From contig OZ025265.1 of NCBI GenBank assembly GCA_964019135.1, positions 27,379,143 through 27,443,142 on the forward strand: a stretch of DNA of 64,000 nt, read 5' to 3'. The notes beneath the pieces are model-generated. The model saw only the letters and a program-made list of their open reading frames with translations. It was not told where the DNA came from and made no database searches. A program made the position numbers and the translations under genes. The stretch is from Arenicola marina. Its lineage: Eukaryota; Annelida; Polychaeta; Arenicolidae. Positions 22,096-36,257 of this stretch are shown here, piece after piece (position 1 is the first letter of the stretch; every line of letters starts with the position of its first letter).

Positions 22096-24285
22096 GGTGT
22101 CCTGGTGCTGGTTTCAATGCCACTGGAAACCAAATTTACAGAGCAACAGTTGTTATGTAATTAAAATCAACGCGGATATTATTTACCACAGAGGTTAACG
22201 AAGCAGGATTATCGTGGAATAAATTCTACACTGGACTGGATGCCTGGATGGAGTTATTTTGTCCAAAAAAAGTTTTTTTGTTTACATTTTCTCCATCCTG
22301 ATATATCCGGATTTCATAATCTGCTTCACTTTACTCAAATTAACGGGAAGCGAATCCCCAGAGACACCGTTGAGCGGAGTCATAATACCACTACAATACG
22401 GATTCATGTTACAATTGAAATACGAAGTCTCAAGCAGAGACAGATGATTCTCTCTATACGACTCCCCACTTAACTATATTAGCTTTCAGAATCAATTCGA
22501 TCAAAGCGAAATATATTTCATGGAAATTATTAGTAGGCTAACTGTTGAAGAAGTAATTCAATAATATTTACGCATACCTCACAACAGTAATTTATCTAAA
22601 CATGTCTACAAATGTCTGGCCGAGGCACAACCACCGTCCGGTTTCGATATTTGCCCATGCAAACAGATGAATATGTATCTTATCGGCCTACGTTATCCAA
22701 ATATGACTGAGGCTTGCCCTGCACCGCCCCCCCCCCCCACCCTTGCCCGAGCCACCGCTATATCTGTGGAAGCAGACATTAGATTAGATTAGACCGACAT
22801 TAGCTCTGTATATATGAGAGTGCATCTCTATAAATGATACACATCTGTCAAGTTCAATGTGTACATCATTATAATACAGAGTTAGCATGTGACTCAGCGA
22901 ATCAACTGGTCAGGGGGTCGAACCCTATGGCATCTGCTGATTTCCCCCATCCCCATTCTATTGTCCTGGGACGTATTTTGGCCAAATGTAACCTTCATGT
23001 GGCCAATAGCGACATAAAACAGCAAAGTGCATTTATCTATGAATGTGACACACCTGTAAAAGTAAATATATATATAATATAGAGACAGCGTAAGAAGCAG
23101 ATTTCCTCACGTTTAATGCATCATGATGACTAACACACAGTAACAACGACCCGCACATCAACACGAAGATGTACTCACATCAGGCTATGAAGAGTGTGAG
23201 CTCGCAATTTATGTAATGATCAGAGTGAACCAATATGCGACCAGATCATACACATAGTGGACGTCTCTAAGCCAGGTCACTGCTTTGAACACGAACTCGG
23301 GCCCCTGATATGGCCAACAATCTGCGTACTCTGGGCCCATGTACAACATTTTCGAGTCAACAAGCCCGAGGGCAACGTGCAATTGACAAACTACTCTTGA
23401 CTTCTTCAACCCGTCCAGGCAGCCACAAGTATTGCTAATTCACGAAGGAAACACTATATGGGGAGGCAGGGGTGGGGGTTGGGTAAGGCGGGAGCTGGGT
23501 GGGGGGGGGGGGGGCGGATTCGGGCACAAACTCATGGGCTCCATGGGCTTTTGAATTAAGGTGTTTTCTGTCGTAACATGCTAATTAGCGTCCGGCGTGC
23601 CTGGTGGGATATGGTGTCATGCCATACCTGTGGTTTGTTACTAGTCTCTATCGGGACCCACATTTGACGAGAGAAAAACGTTTAGCTCATGTAGGAAACA
23701 GGGTTTGATCAATTTGGCCAATACACACTGTAGCTCAGACCTGCAACCTTCCATGTTAGAAATCACGAAATGAATTATTCAAGTAATTGGCAGCCGTGAG
23801 TGACAATATGAGAGCTTTGCTGGAACAATGGTTCGCCCTGGAACGACTAGATCTGTTGAGCATTATACGCTTTTATTGTTTTGTGCATTTAAAGCCTAAG
23901 AGTAACCAGATAATTACCGATATGATATACACGCCTTCAGTTATATCGCTCACTTGTGAAACGAGAAATGATATGATGGCTATTGATAACTAACGCAGAA
24001 AGATCTTTTAAGCTCAAGTCGAGCCAGCGAGTAATGATAAAGTGAAAACGCCTATTCATAATTATGAAACCAGGTTGGATATATGACACTTGAACGATTA
24101 TAAGGGTTCTGGAAAACGAAGAAAACGGTCGAGAAAACGCAAAAAGGTGCGAACCATCCCTTAGCAGTCAGTTCTAAGTTTGTACTTCATACAAAGGTCC
24201 TCATAGATTAGTGGATTGTCTGATGTATATACATCTTTTCACGTGCAAGATTTCATAAAAAATGTAATACATGCAGTACAGTACT
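22096..24285. other. Region upstream of gene B
   Basis: No coding exon is recognised. The region aligns, with indels, to about 36874-39960 upstream of copy D. It holds a SINE-like stretch (22880-22995), a long G run near 23500, and a conserved-looking block at 23780-24170 that is also present in copy D but has no recognisable protein. A promoter for gene B would lie here; I see no clear TATA element that I could defend. Confidence 0.4.
22880..22995 (+). mobile_element. tRNA-like SINE fragment (B-box GGGTCGAACCC)
   Basis: GTGACTCAGCGAATCAACTG and GGTCAGGGGGTCGAACCC resemble the D-to-T-arm part of a tRNA, followed by an unrelated body ending CATGTGGCC. A copy lies at 37650-37765 upstream of pseudogene D, so it predates that duplication. 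It is not a foldable full tRNA. Confidence 0.4.
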
Positions 24286-24289
24286 GAGT

Positions 24290-24600
24290 GTCCAAGATTT
24301 CGTGTATACGTGAGTCCTGTAGCGAGTCACGAGGGTAAATACGTAAGTCTTGTAGCGAGTTACGAGGGTGAATACTGTGGTCCTGTAGCGAGAGTCACGA
24401 GGGTGAATACGTGAGTCCTGTAGCGAGTCACGATAGTGAATACGTGAGTCCTGTAGCAAGTCACGAGGGTTAATACGTGAGTCCTGAAGCGAGTCACGAG
24501 GGTGAATACGTGACTGCTGTAGCGAGTCACGAGGTTCAATACGTAAGTCTTGTAGCGAGTTACGAGGGTGAATACTGTGGTCCTGTAGCTTGTACTGTAC
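24290..24600. repeat. 33-bp minisatellite upstream of gene B
   Basis: About nine units of TGAATACGTGAGTCCTGTAG followed by CGAGTCACGAGGG, with variants TACTGTGGTCC and TAAGTCTTG. The related array upstream of copy D (39965-40520) is about twice as long and includes a TGAGCAGTGAGGG variant. Confidence 0.88.
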
Positions 24601-25478
24601 AAACTTTCAATGTAGATCGCGATCAGATTAGGTTGGGCACCCGCCTTACCGTTACTTACCTAGATTATATAAGGCACCGCCGATAAGATAAATATCTGTT
24701 TGTTTACATTGATAAATGTAAACACAGCACAGTCGTACTTTATACAGACATATTCATGGCTTCACTGATAGGTGGAGGGCGTGAGGGAAGGAGGGGGGGT
24801 GGTGCTAGGTCGACGACCAGGGCACATCAAGAAGTGCCTGGCGCTCACTCGCTCCTCCGGTTCGCAATGCTGGATTATGGTTAACCCTAATGATCTAATG
24901 GTAAATATCCAATTCCGTGCGCAAGTCAATACCATCACAAGAAGACCATACAATACCACATTGCACAACTGCAGAGGCATTGTATTTCTTATTATCTTTC
25001 CTCTTCGGCCAGGCTAACAGACGTCTTTAAGACCCCGGTGTGTAGGCGTGCAGAGCAGAAAGTCATCATGGGAGTCTTACCCTTCTTCCACATCTACGGT
25101 CTGGTCTGTGTCATCTTCAGCGCCCTCTATGTTGGAGATGCCGTGGTAGTCTTGCCTCATTTTAGGCTTCGAACCTTTCTTGAAGCCATCCAAAATCACA
25201 AAATATGACAGCATGAAAAGAAATCTGTATTTCTGTTGTATTGATTGTGAATTATCCATAAATATCAGCGTGATCATCTCAACGCTGATTGGCTCAAATG
25301 CTCGACGCTGATTGGTTGACAATTTCCAAATCTTGAAGTCGATCGAAACTTTAAAACATGCGCAAAACTTACAATGCGTAGAAACCGACTCTCAAATTGC
25401 TTATAGCAAAGTTGATTGATTCCAATAAACGTTACAACGTATCTCATCGTGTGAACAGGGCATTATGCAATAACACAC

Positions 25479-25733
25479 TTTTTTTTTATTTAATTTTTTT
25501 TATTTCAAAATAAAAGTGCGGTACATAGGTACATCAAGTCCAAAACAATAAAACCTGATGAAGAAAGAAAAGACATTGTTTACGTCAATGCAATATTTAG
25601 TTTCTCAAGCCAGTTACATATATTTTTAATTTTTGTTACCCTGGTTACCCCGTATATGTTAATTTTTTGTTTTAATTCAGCCAGAAATAATTTATTGATA
25701 TCGGAGTGAACACATCTGGTTTCTTTAATGAAA
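25479..25733 (-). mobile_element. 3' end of a LINE in intron 5 of copy C
   Basis: On the minus strand about 50 codons read openly to a TAA at 25582-25580, with the segment HSDINKLFLAELKQKINIYG and then VTKIKNICNWLEKLN, like the ORF2 C-terminus of non-LTR elements. A short 3' UTR follows, ending in an AATAAA-containing A-rich tail (T-rich at 25479-25510 on +). Gene A has no such insert at the matching place. Confidence 0.7.
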
Positions 25734-25989
25734 ATGACCATGAAGCCTGTCCACAACATCGCTTTTATTATGCGTGACGTGTCCCACAGGTCACGTGGCT
25801 CTTCATCGCCCTGATGTTGGCCAAGGACCCCCAGGTGGCGCTGTACGACATGAGCAGCGTCGAGTCCTTAAACAGCGGCGCGGCCCCGCTGGGGGGCGAC
25901 ACTATTCGCGATATCCGGGAACGTCTGGGACTGCGTGATGTCAGACAAGGTGAGAGATTAATGGCCATGTTGAGGGTCGAGCAGTTCTT

Positions 25990-26140
25990 GGCAATATATC
26001 TTTCATTGCGAGCCAGGCAAGATGATTATCTATATGCTAACCACTGGCTACATGGCTCCACTCTCCCTGCCTTCTCCCAGTGACGCGATATGCCCAAAGG
26101 AGGTTAAAGCCTCCTCAATATACAACCGTCCAACCAACTA
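25990..26140 (+). mobile_element. SINE-like repeat in intron 6 of copy C
   Basis: Counterpart of the element at 10010-10140, with GGCTCCACTCTCCCTGCC followed by AGGAGGTTAAAGCCTCC. It was carried along by the segmental duplication rather than inserted separately. Confidence 0.4.
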
Positions 26141-26684
26141 AATTGATGACCTCACCGACAACATTCAATTTACCAGCGTGGAAGTTAATGTCACTTACCC
26201 TGTATACATATAAGTCGTTGCAGTTTCATTTTGCCCTTGTTGTTGAAAAAGTATTGGCGTTTTTTTTTGCTTTAAGGATACGGATTGACGGAAACCAGTC
26301 CCGTCGCTCTGGCGAGTCCGTGCTGCACGGCGAAATATGGGTCTTCGGGACTGATAGTGCCAAACACCGAAATAAAGGTGACACATTCAGTAATGCCGCC
26401 AGAGTGTGTGAGAATTCCAGTTGAGTGACGACAAATGTTGACTAGACATAGTAACAGAAATGCGAAATATAGCGAGTAAATGTTTCCATATATTTATGTG
26501 GCAGAGAATTTTACACCAGCGGCAAAATCCCTCTTCCAGATAGTGGATCCGGATAGCGGCCAGGATCTAGGTCCAAACCAGGATGGAGAGCTCTGGATCC
26601 GAGGTCCTCATGTGATGAAAGGCTACTACAAGCGACCGGAGGCCACAGCGAGCACCGTGGACAGGGAGGGGTGGCTGCACTCAG

Positions 26685-26775
26685 GTCTGTACAGCCACCG
26701 TAGACAGGGAGCGGTGGCTGCACTCAGGTCTGTACAGCCACCGTGGACAGGGAGGGGTGGCTGTACTCAGGACTG
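26685..26775 (+). repeat. 43-bp minisatellite at the exon 8 donor of copy C (about 2 units)
   Basis: Two further units follow the exon 8 end (CACTCAG|GTCTGT at 26684/26685), against about four in gene A, although the flanks are nearly identical. Copy number has changed since the duplication. Confidence 0.88.
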
Positions 26776-28809
26776 GGAGGGGTGGGGGTTGGGGTGAAGG
26801 TTGCTCAACTCAGTATATTCTAGATTTCTACGATCATTGTCTGCTAAATTCCTATTTGTATTCGCTATTTGTAACACAAGTAAATATACCACTTACGAGA
26901 CCAATGCTGCCACTTGCATCAATAGTAATGCCAGCATAATCGCACGCCACATGATGTATATTTTGCACACCGCCCTTATTTGTGTCCCTTCAGTGTGAAG
27001 TGTCTACATTGCAGGCGACGTCGGACATTATGACGACGACGGATATTTCTATGTTGTGGACCGACTGAAGGAACTCATTAAATACAAAGGTTTCCAGGCG
27101 AGTGACAGCGTCTATACGATAATAAGGCCAACGGATGCAGTTTTCACCAATATTTCAGGAAAGGAAGGGCTTTATCATGTGAAACAACAGATACCGGAGC
27201 GATATATGGGCTTGGCATAATTAGTCCATAAAGGCGTCAGACTTATTGTATGTCATCATATCATTCATATTCCTACTATTATTTCACCCATCGGCATGGG
27301 TTACTCTAGTTGCACATGGAATAATTTTCACTTCTATGGGTGCATTTCAAAGCTGACAAGTTTTTCTTACTAGAAAAATGGTGTCAAAGGAGACTATACA
27401 CTTCGCGATTATGCTCTTTGGTTGGAACGAAAAACGCCGAATCATGCGTGGTGTACGCCTAATATATTTTATATGTGTATACCCAGCACTATAGCCCTCC
27501 AAGTCAACTTGGGCTCACTTGAATATATTTTATACGTGTATATCAAGCACTATAGCCCTCCAAGTCAACTTGGGCTCACTTTAGGAGCATCCAGAAAAAT
27601 TAACTGGAGGATCTTATACAGTACACCCAGTAAGCCGGGACGCAAATTTTTTTTTTAAACAATCGATGTCGTTCAACATGTCCAATATGAACAAAACAAT
27701 GGCGTGGTCCAGACACATTATAAAGGATCACGAGTTGCTTGGTCAAGAGCCGTAACAAATGCCAGGGTACTAAGCAATTGACAATGGTTTGGCTCGAATT
27801 TCTTGCATCTATATGTCCATACCGTCGTCCAGCACCCTGAACCCCGAGTGAAGCATTCACCGGTTCGTCGAATAGTGACAAGCCGTGATTCTGACAGGTG
27901 CCCCCGGCTGAGAGGTAGACTTTTATTTAGGGTACGACTATTATAGAAAATGCAAAGCCATAACTTCAATTGGAAACGAAACTCAAACAGAACAACTTAC
28001 TTGCGAAGCATCCACAAATGATCTGGAGGGTCTCGGGGTTTGGAAGAGGATGCTTCGCACTGCTGTACCTAATGACAAGTTGTTACTGTAACAGGTGCCC
28101 CCGGCTGAGGTGGAGAGCCTACTGCTGACCCACCCAGGGGTGAGGGACGTGGCGGTGATCGGGGTGCCTGACGAGATGGCGGGGGAGCTCCCTCGGGCCT
28201 TCGTCGTCCTCAAGGACGGACAGAAAGTATCGGAGAGGGAAATAGCGGAATTCGTGGCAGGTGCGTTTACTAGGTGTCCCTCTGTTATACATTATACATT
28301 TCTGAATTGTTTCGAAGAAGGTTCCAAAACCATATATTGCGATCGTCATTTGTGTGAAAAACATTAAACAATGCTATGATAACAATCATTATCTAAGAGA
28401 GAAAGAATGAAATTTGTTGCTGGTTAATATCATCTGATAGAGTAAGTATATGTTCAAAGAATGCGTTGATTTAACAATACATAGCGATGGGGACGGGGTG
28501 GGTGGCCTTCAAAAGAACAAGTCATTACCGCGTGATCTATATCCGTAGCGGATGAAATGATACGCATATCGGCGCAAATATTGGCACTAAAAATCTTCCT
28601 AATGATTATCTGGTTTCCTAATATTTATGCGGATTTGCAACTTTTTCTTTTGTCCCAGCCAACGCGGCGCCCCACAAACGCCTGCGCGGCGGAGTAGAAC
28701 TCGTCACGGAAATACCGAAAAGCGCAAGCGGAAAGATCCTGCGACGTGTGCTGAGACAAAGGGTTAAAGACTCCCTGATCGCCAAGCTGTGAGGACCGTC
28801 GATCAGAAT

Positions 28810-29140
28810 CTGCGACCTCCACTGATGAACAGGGTTAAAATATCGTGACCTTCAAGCCGTGAGTGCCGACAATGAGATACTGCGACTTCTCCTGGGCCAG
28901 AGGGTTAAAACGACCATGATGTTCAAGAAGTCAGTATCGCCGGCAAGAGTGCAAAATGTTCCATATACTGCGACTACCATCGACATCTCGCCACGGCGTC
29001 TACTGATCCAAAAGGTTAAAGCAACCCTGACATTCTTGCAGGCAGTGTGACTGTCACTGGCAAGAGACTGAGGCGCCTACTGAGACAAAGGTTTAAAGAT
29101 ATCATGACGCCTTGACAGCTGGTGTGGCTGGCAGGAGAGT
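28810..29140 (+). repeat. Decaying tandem copies of the terminal coding exon of copy C
   Basis: Same arrangement as after gene A, with CTGCGAC starts at about 28810, 28880 and 28968. It was copied with the segment. Confidence 0.72.
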
Positions 29141-31862
29141 GCGGCGCGAACGGTTGAAATATTGTCACATCGGAACTGATATATGATTCAACCGTGAAAC
29201 CATTGCATAATAACCAAAACGTATCGTAACTTTAGAAAACATTGACCTTTTAAGTATATGCAGTTTGCAGTTTGGCTACAGAATTCAACTTGGCAAGGGT
29301 TTTATTAATAAAAAACACACACAACCAGAAACACATGAGTTATGTTGGCATAGATGTATAACCTGCAAACGGGGAAAAGAGTGATTGCGATGACGATGTG
29401 CCAGACAGGCATATTTTGATAAATCGACATTCGACATTGACCCCCAAATTTCGACATTGGGGATCTGTAAAAAGCGACATCGACATAGATTCTGGAAAAA
29501 AAGCGACACGGCAGACCTATTATGGTAAATGCATGTGTGGGAATGAGGGACCCAGACAAAGAGAAGAGAAACGGGAAAACAATCTCCCCACATAAACGAG
29601 CTGCAAAAGCTGTCTGTATTCCAAATACTCTTCCAATTCCGCAATTTACAAGTAACATTTATATGAACAGCGTCGTATAACACAGCTACAGTGATCCTTA
29701 TATTTATATTATCGCGACTATAAATAGTTTATATTCTCTTTATATTCTCGGCTCCCACAAATCGTCAATACAATATCTTACATTTTGGTTTGAGGGCGTG
29801 ATATCTTTTGTTGTCTCTCCAAAACAGCTTTAAACGGGTTAAATGGTTTAAACGTATTTATTTAACGAGGGTACTCTGAATAGTATACGCTAGAAACATG
29901 GGGCTTCCTATATAAATGAAAAGCAACTGGTTGGCATCTGTCCGTCTGCGAAATACGCTGGGCTAAGACGTGGGAGGGACGGGGGAAGGCTTGCGATGTT
30001 CCGACAATTCACTAAATCGCGAATGCATGGTGTTAGGCTTTTTACTGGCCCTTCAACAAGCTGCAGGTGCCTGCTATTTTCATTATGTGCTAGAGGCCAC
30101 GAGGTGGACAATGATACGGCAGGGTTGCTACAAAGCGATTTTGCGACAATGCAATGCCTAACACCCCGCTAACTCGCGCCATCTTTAAAATAACCCTGGA
30201 GTTCGCGAAATACACACTGCACGAGAACCATATTTCCTGGCCAAGGACACCTAGTACATATGTCGCAAAGGAATATCTGGTGTGATTGAAACGTCAAACT
30301 TTTGTTCCTGCGCCTTGTGTAAATAAATGTGATGACGCGGAATAGTAGTAGAGTTACATGATATTCATTACATGGTATTGATCCGATGAATCTCTCACGA
30401 CACATCTATGACACCAATGTCATTAATTGACATGTAAATCCACTTCTTCCAGGTTTGTTTTCAGTATTAAAATGCGTTCGCATTTTTTATTAAGTATGTA
30501 CTACAATGTCGCAGGGGTGAATTAAGAACCGACATTACATTGTCTCAGAAGGTGTTGCAGAATCTGGTCGACGGTCACAGCTTGGCGATCAGGGAGTCTT
30601 TAACCCTTTGTCTCAGCACACGTCGCAGTATCTTTCCGCTTGCGCTTTTCGGTATTTCCGTGACGAGTTCCACCCCGCCGCGCAGGCGTTTGTGGGGCGC
30701 CGCGTTGGCTGGTGGATAAAGAAAAGGAAATTACACTTAATACGTGCAAACAGCTTATGAAACGAGGTGACGATTTGTCTGATTTACTTTAGCGTATAAG
30801 GTAATTTATTATGACAAACCCACCCCAACTTTTTCTGCCAACCCGTTGCCTGCGATTCACGCGATCGAATAATGCAGAAACCATAATGTTTATTAAGACA
30901 TTTATTCTCTATCGATGGTCATACTTACTTACCAGGTGATATATTTATCACGAATACCGCTTTTTTCTCCTGTGATAGAAATTTGCTATCACAATGCTGT
31001 ATAATGCCTATTTAACGACGTGTAATGATCATGAGTGTAACAGTGTGATTTGGTAACCTTATTGTAATCAGTGAAACATAAGCGATACATAGCTTGAGAA
31101 TGCAAGCTGTGACCATGTTTTCTGTTTGTTGTGTACACACACCTACAGAACGCACCTGCCACGAATTCCGCTATTTCTCTCTCCGATACTTTCTGTCCGT
31201 CCTTGAGGACGACGAAGGCCCGAGGGAGCTCCCCCACCATCTCATCATGCACTAGAATCACCGCCACGTCCCTCACCCCCGGATGGGTCAGCAGTAGGCT
31301 CTCAACCTCAGCCGGGGGCACCTGTCAAAGTCACACCTTGTCGCTAGGTAAATATATTAGCAGCATCCTCTTCAAAATCCGATGACCAGTTTATTTGTGG
31401 ATGCTTCGAGTTTTTCTGGTTGTGTTTTGCTTGCAATCCAAATTATTACCTTTCCTTTTTTGGAATAATTTTGCCCTGAATACAAGTTATCTATAAATGT
31501 AATAGACATGATGCATATTGCGACCTTTCTGGAAACTGCTTCCCCAAAGCCCCATTTCAATAGGGACGTTATCACTTACCTGGAAGCCTTTGTACTTAAT
31601 CAGTTCCTTCAGTCTGTCCACGACATAGAAATATCCGTCGTCGTCATAATGTCCGATGTCGCCTGCATTGTAGACACTTCACATTGAAGGAACACCAATA
31701 AGGGCGGTTTACATAATATTCAGCGTGTAATGTGTCATTAACCTATCATTGCCATGAGTTGAACATACAGCATTGATCTCGTACGTGGTATTTACCCTTT
31801 AAAATGTATGACGACTTTAGCCGATAATGATCTTAGAAACCCTCATTGTCGTACATACTGAA

Positions 31863-32198
31863 CAGTCACCCCTCACTGTCCACGGTGGGGGTACAGGCCT
31901 AAGTGCAGTCACCCCCCCACTGTCCACGGTGGCTGTACATACCTGAGTGCAGCCACCCCTCCCTGCTCACGTTGGCTGTACAGACCTGGGTGCAGCCACC
32001 CTCCCTGTCCACGGTGGCTGTACAGACCTGAGCGTAGCCACCCCTCCCTGTCCATGGTGGCTGTACAGACGTGAGTGCAGCCCCAATCCCTGTCCACGGT
32101 GGCTGTACAGACATGAGTGCAGCCACCCCTCCCTGTCCACGGTGGCTGTACAGACCTGAGTGTAGCCACCTCTCCCTGTCCATGGTGGCTGTACAGAC
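31863..32198 (-). repeat. 43-bp minisatellite at the exon 8 donor of copy D (about 8 units)
   Basis: The array follows exon 8 (CATTCAG|GTCTGT at 32199/32198 in gene sense). Units differ in number and order from those of gene B, though sequence on both sides matches B closely. Confidence 0.9.
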
Positions 32199-35100
32199 CT
32201 GAATGCAGCCACCCCTCCCTGTCCACGATGGTCGATGTGGCGTCCGGTCGCTTGTAGTAGCCTTTCATCACCTGAGGACCTCGGATCCAGAGCTCTCCAT
32301 CCTGGTTTGGACCCAGATCCCGACCGCTATCTGGGTTCACTATCTGGATAACGGATTATTTTCTGATACAAAACTCCCTGTCACATACATTTGATGATTT
32401 TAATCAATTCATTCTTCATTCTGTTAATAAAATACCTCAACATCATTCGTGATTTCAATTTTCTCATTCTTGCGAAATGATTAAATGTGTCACCTTTATT
32501 TCGGTGTTTGGAACTATTAATCCCGAAGAGCCGTATTTCGCTGTGTAACAGGGACTACACAGGGCGGCGGGACTAGTCTCCGTCATTCCGTAATCTGAAA
32601 ACAACATTTGCAACATTTTTTGAGATCAGCCTGGAATGGAGGATAATCCCCAAAAGTCTTGACGTGCTTGCCTAGTTTCCTTCGTCTTTTCCAAAGCTGA
32701 AGCAGCGATTGGCTGGATATCAGGTGGGAATGAGACGATCTTGGACATCTTGCCCCAAATCCAGTTCATTCTAGTGTGATTTTCATGTAGATATCATGTA
32801 ATCATGTATTTAGGGATTACGCGATCTTTGATAATAAAGGTGGGGCCTGAGGTCTACTGCACAACTTAATTGGATCATGGTCAGATATAGAGGGCAAAGA
32901 ACCGTCATCACGGGCCATTTATCGCTCACCTTGTCTGACGTCACGCAGTCCCAGACGTTCCCGGATGTTGCGAATAGTGTCGCCCCCTAGCGGGGCCGCG
33001 CCGCTGTTTAAGGTCTCGACGCTGCTTAAGTCGTACAGCGCCACCTGGGGGTCCTTGGCCAACATCAGGGCGATGGGCGGGACGATGAAGAGCCACGTGA
33101 CCTGTATGTTGTATCTTGGAATTAACGATATTAGTCCAATAAGATTTCATTTCTCCTCAATGTGCGTCGATACATGTACTAATACGTTGGCAGATATTTT
33201 GTGGCGTGGCATTTAATAAATGCATTCCATTCTATGTTCCGCTACCTTGTGATCTTGGATGGCTTTCAGAAAGGTCCTAAGCTCAAAACGAGGCAGAAGA
33301 AGGACGGCATCTCCAATATAGAGGGCGCTAAGTGTGATGGTGACCAGGCCGTAGATGTGGAAGAGCGGTAACACTCCCATGACGACTCCCTGAGCTCCGC
33401 GCCTGCGCACCGGGGTCTTCAAGACATCTGTCTCCCTGATGAGGTGATTGGGAGGCAAGAACGATAAAATGTCCGAAACAATTGTGCCTCTACAATAGGC
33501 GATTCGCATTTCACACTCTCCACTAAATACCTTTGCTACAGTGCACATGCCACGTGACAAAATAGCAGACCGACGCATCGATGAAACTACCATCCATGCA
33601 TATTCAATGTGGATTATATCTAATCTTCTACGATGTATATTGGTAGTCTATTAGACTGTATCATTAAAGGTCGTTATACTCAGTGTGACGCGATGTGCAA
33701 TGTCTCTATCGTAGTAACCACTTGAGATAAATATATCTGATTTTGTAACAATCTCATTGCATCACACGGGTTCACAATGTGCACAGTTTCATGGGAATGT
33801 GAGCAAAAGTGGCGAATTCGAAATTCAAAAGATTCAAAATAAAAATTAAGATGAAAATTCAAAACGCCGGAATGGATATATAATTATAGAATGGTCACCT
33901 GAGCTGAAAGATGCAGTCGACCAGATTGGTGTGAGTCAACATAATCCCTTTGGCTTTTCCGGTAGTTCCCGAAGAATACGGTAACACAGCCAGATCCTCT
34001 CCGGGGTCAATGGGTGCGGGGCTGACCTCTGTGACGTCATTACCATTGCTGCGCGCGCATAACTTCCTGAAGGGCGTGCAACCCGCGGCGTCTCCAAAAA
34101 CAAAGACCTCCTGAAAAAAGGGGATTAGAGTTACCACCAAATCAAAAGCTTTCTGCTCTTGCTAACAGCCCATTTCCATTTAATACCAGGGTTATTCCCG
34201 GAATTAATGCAAATTATGGGTGGTGGAATGAGAACAGGATTATGAATATTATGTACCTGATGCTGTACCGACCGCTTAAATCCGACTATATCATTCCCTT
34301 TCAGCATGGGCATATATCCTACTGTTCGTACCTCCACCCCACCACACATCTGGCTGGCTGCCGTCACCTTGGTAACCACATTATCGGCTGCCGTGAAGGC
34401 AAACTTGGGTTTACAATCCGACATCTGAGAGAGAATCTCATCTGTGCTTCGGAAAGAACGAAAATTACATGATGATAATAATTCTTAAGTCAGGTGCATG
34501 TCAAGGCATGTGTTAATTTGTTTATCTGTAGTTTACCTATGTCCTGCAAATTAATCATTAGGCCCAGTTGGCAACTAAATAGTCTATGTGCCTCCCGTTA
34601 AATTTAACAATCAGAATTATCCTTCATACGCGAACATTGAAAATGTATCTTATCGAATTTGAATACTTTTAGCATTTACTGTGTCACAATATTTCCGTAC
34701 CGGCATCGGAACTATTGAACTATCGGACACCGAAAATGGAATCTGCAACTTAAACAAGCCTCTAAAACCGTTCGTGATCCCAGACCCCGTTGAGCTCTGT
34801 CAACCGTAAGGTTATGGGGGGCAGTTATGTGAGGCCGAAGTTATGTAAGGAACGAGCTCTCTCTGCTGGCAGTGTCTAAATTTCGCTAAATTTTTAGGCG
34901 CCTTTTGTGCAGTGGCGACCCAGTTGCAGGCGGAGGATGTGAAGTGACAGAGGTTGGTGCCGCAAACACATAATTTTGTGGTCCCAGACTCGGAACCTTT
35001 ATGTTATTGCAGGGTGAGCTGTTAAATCTGTATATTAATCACATGGCCTCACTCGCTGCCACGTGACAGGGAGCGCATTTCTCTTTAGTAATGACGTGGG

Positions 35101-36257
35101 GACTTGATTCCTAAGTTCAAACATGCGGAGATTATGTGCAACCTGCATGATGTCACGGTGAAGGTCACGGAAGGTCATCCGTCGTCCTGTTATGCCATCA
35201 ATCTGAAATCAGCAGAAAAATTGGCTTTCGGCATCAGTTTTGTCAAAGTAATTTATATATGATGGAAAATGTGGGTAAGCCTATGGTTAAAGGAGTAATT
35301 CAGCTATATTTACGCATGCCTAACAACAGTAATTTATTTGAACATTAAACTGATTAATCACAGCCAATCATAATCGGGCATCATGGAAGGACACTTCGTC
35401 ACGCGCTTCGACCTGTCCCATCTACTTGTCAGCATTATACAAAAAAATATGGCTGGCAGAGGCACAGCCTTCCTGTTTCGACATTTGCCGATACAAGCAG
35501 ATACATATGTATCTTATCGGCCAACGTTCTACAAACATGGTCAAACCGGATCGATGACTTCAACCATTATAAAAAGATGCCTCCATAAACATTAACAGGC
35601 TGAACTGTGGATTAACAGGTCATGGGTTCGCACTTTGAATATAAACAATTTCAATGTAACCAGGGAATAGTGTATCACCAGGAATGGTGTATCCTCCACG
35701 GCATGCAGACCGGCTCTATAGTAAAGCACACTCTGCCAGCAGATTTGAAAAAATATGGACATTCCGTTATCGTACGCTCACAATAGAAGGGTTAAACGGA
35801 AAAATAGTTCAAAATAACACCGGGTCAAAGTTCAAAGCGCTTCACCTCGAGCGAACATGAAAACATGCTTCTAATTCATCAAAGTCTAATCAATTTGTAC
35901 GATACGGTACCAATAGCATTATAAATACTAAATAGTGGTGTATTTGATGCCAAAGTGCTAATATACATGTATCTTTGATGCGATTCGATTACATTCGTTT
36001 AAATTTGTGCGTATGAAAAATAATTCTTGTAGTTAAATTTGACGTGGGGCAGAGGGACTATAACTTAAGCGGAACGCCATCTGCCGGGAGATCGATCACC
36101 ACCTGGACACGTTCGATTTTGTCGCAGGTTGCTGAATCAAGTAGATGCACACTACTAATCCCCCAGAGGGCCTTTTTCGACACAGTGACACGACCATTTT
36201 TTAAATCGACCGCGCGACATTGGGGCTGCTTTAAAATAAAAATGCGACATAAGACTT

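Larger units (their letters stand above)
25013..28792 (+). pseudogene. Copy C: acyl-CoA ligase, exons 5-11 only
   Basis: Exon homologies: 25013-25202, 25790-25949, 26277-26377, 26540-26684, 27015-27097, 28095-28260 and 28659-28792. Exons 1-4, with the P-loop, are absent because the duplication begins in intron 4. The exon 5 donor reads AATCACAAA|ATATGA where gene A has GATCACAAG|GTATGA, so the GT is lost. Exon 6 has a 12-base in-frame deletion after Leu-Phe-Ile. Exons 7-11 stay in frame, with [32 protein letters not shown] and C-terminal AKL, and the same GC donor after exon 9 as gene A. Without the P-loop half it cannot make an active enzyme. A transcript of the C-terminal half is conceivable. 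Confidence 0.88.

Noticed and set aside
22900..22940. Possible tRNA gene at GGGGGTCGAACCC.
   Set aside because: No acceptor stem or anticodon arm can be folded; it is better read as a SINE head.
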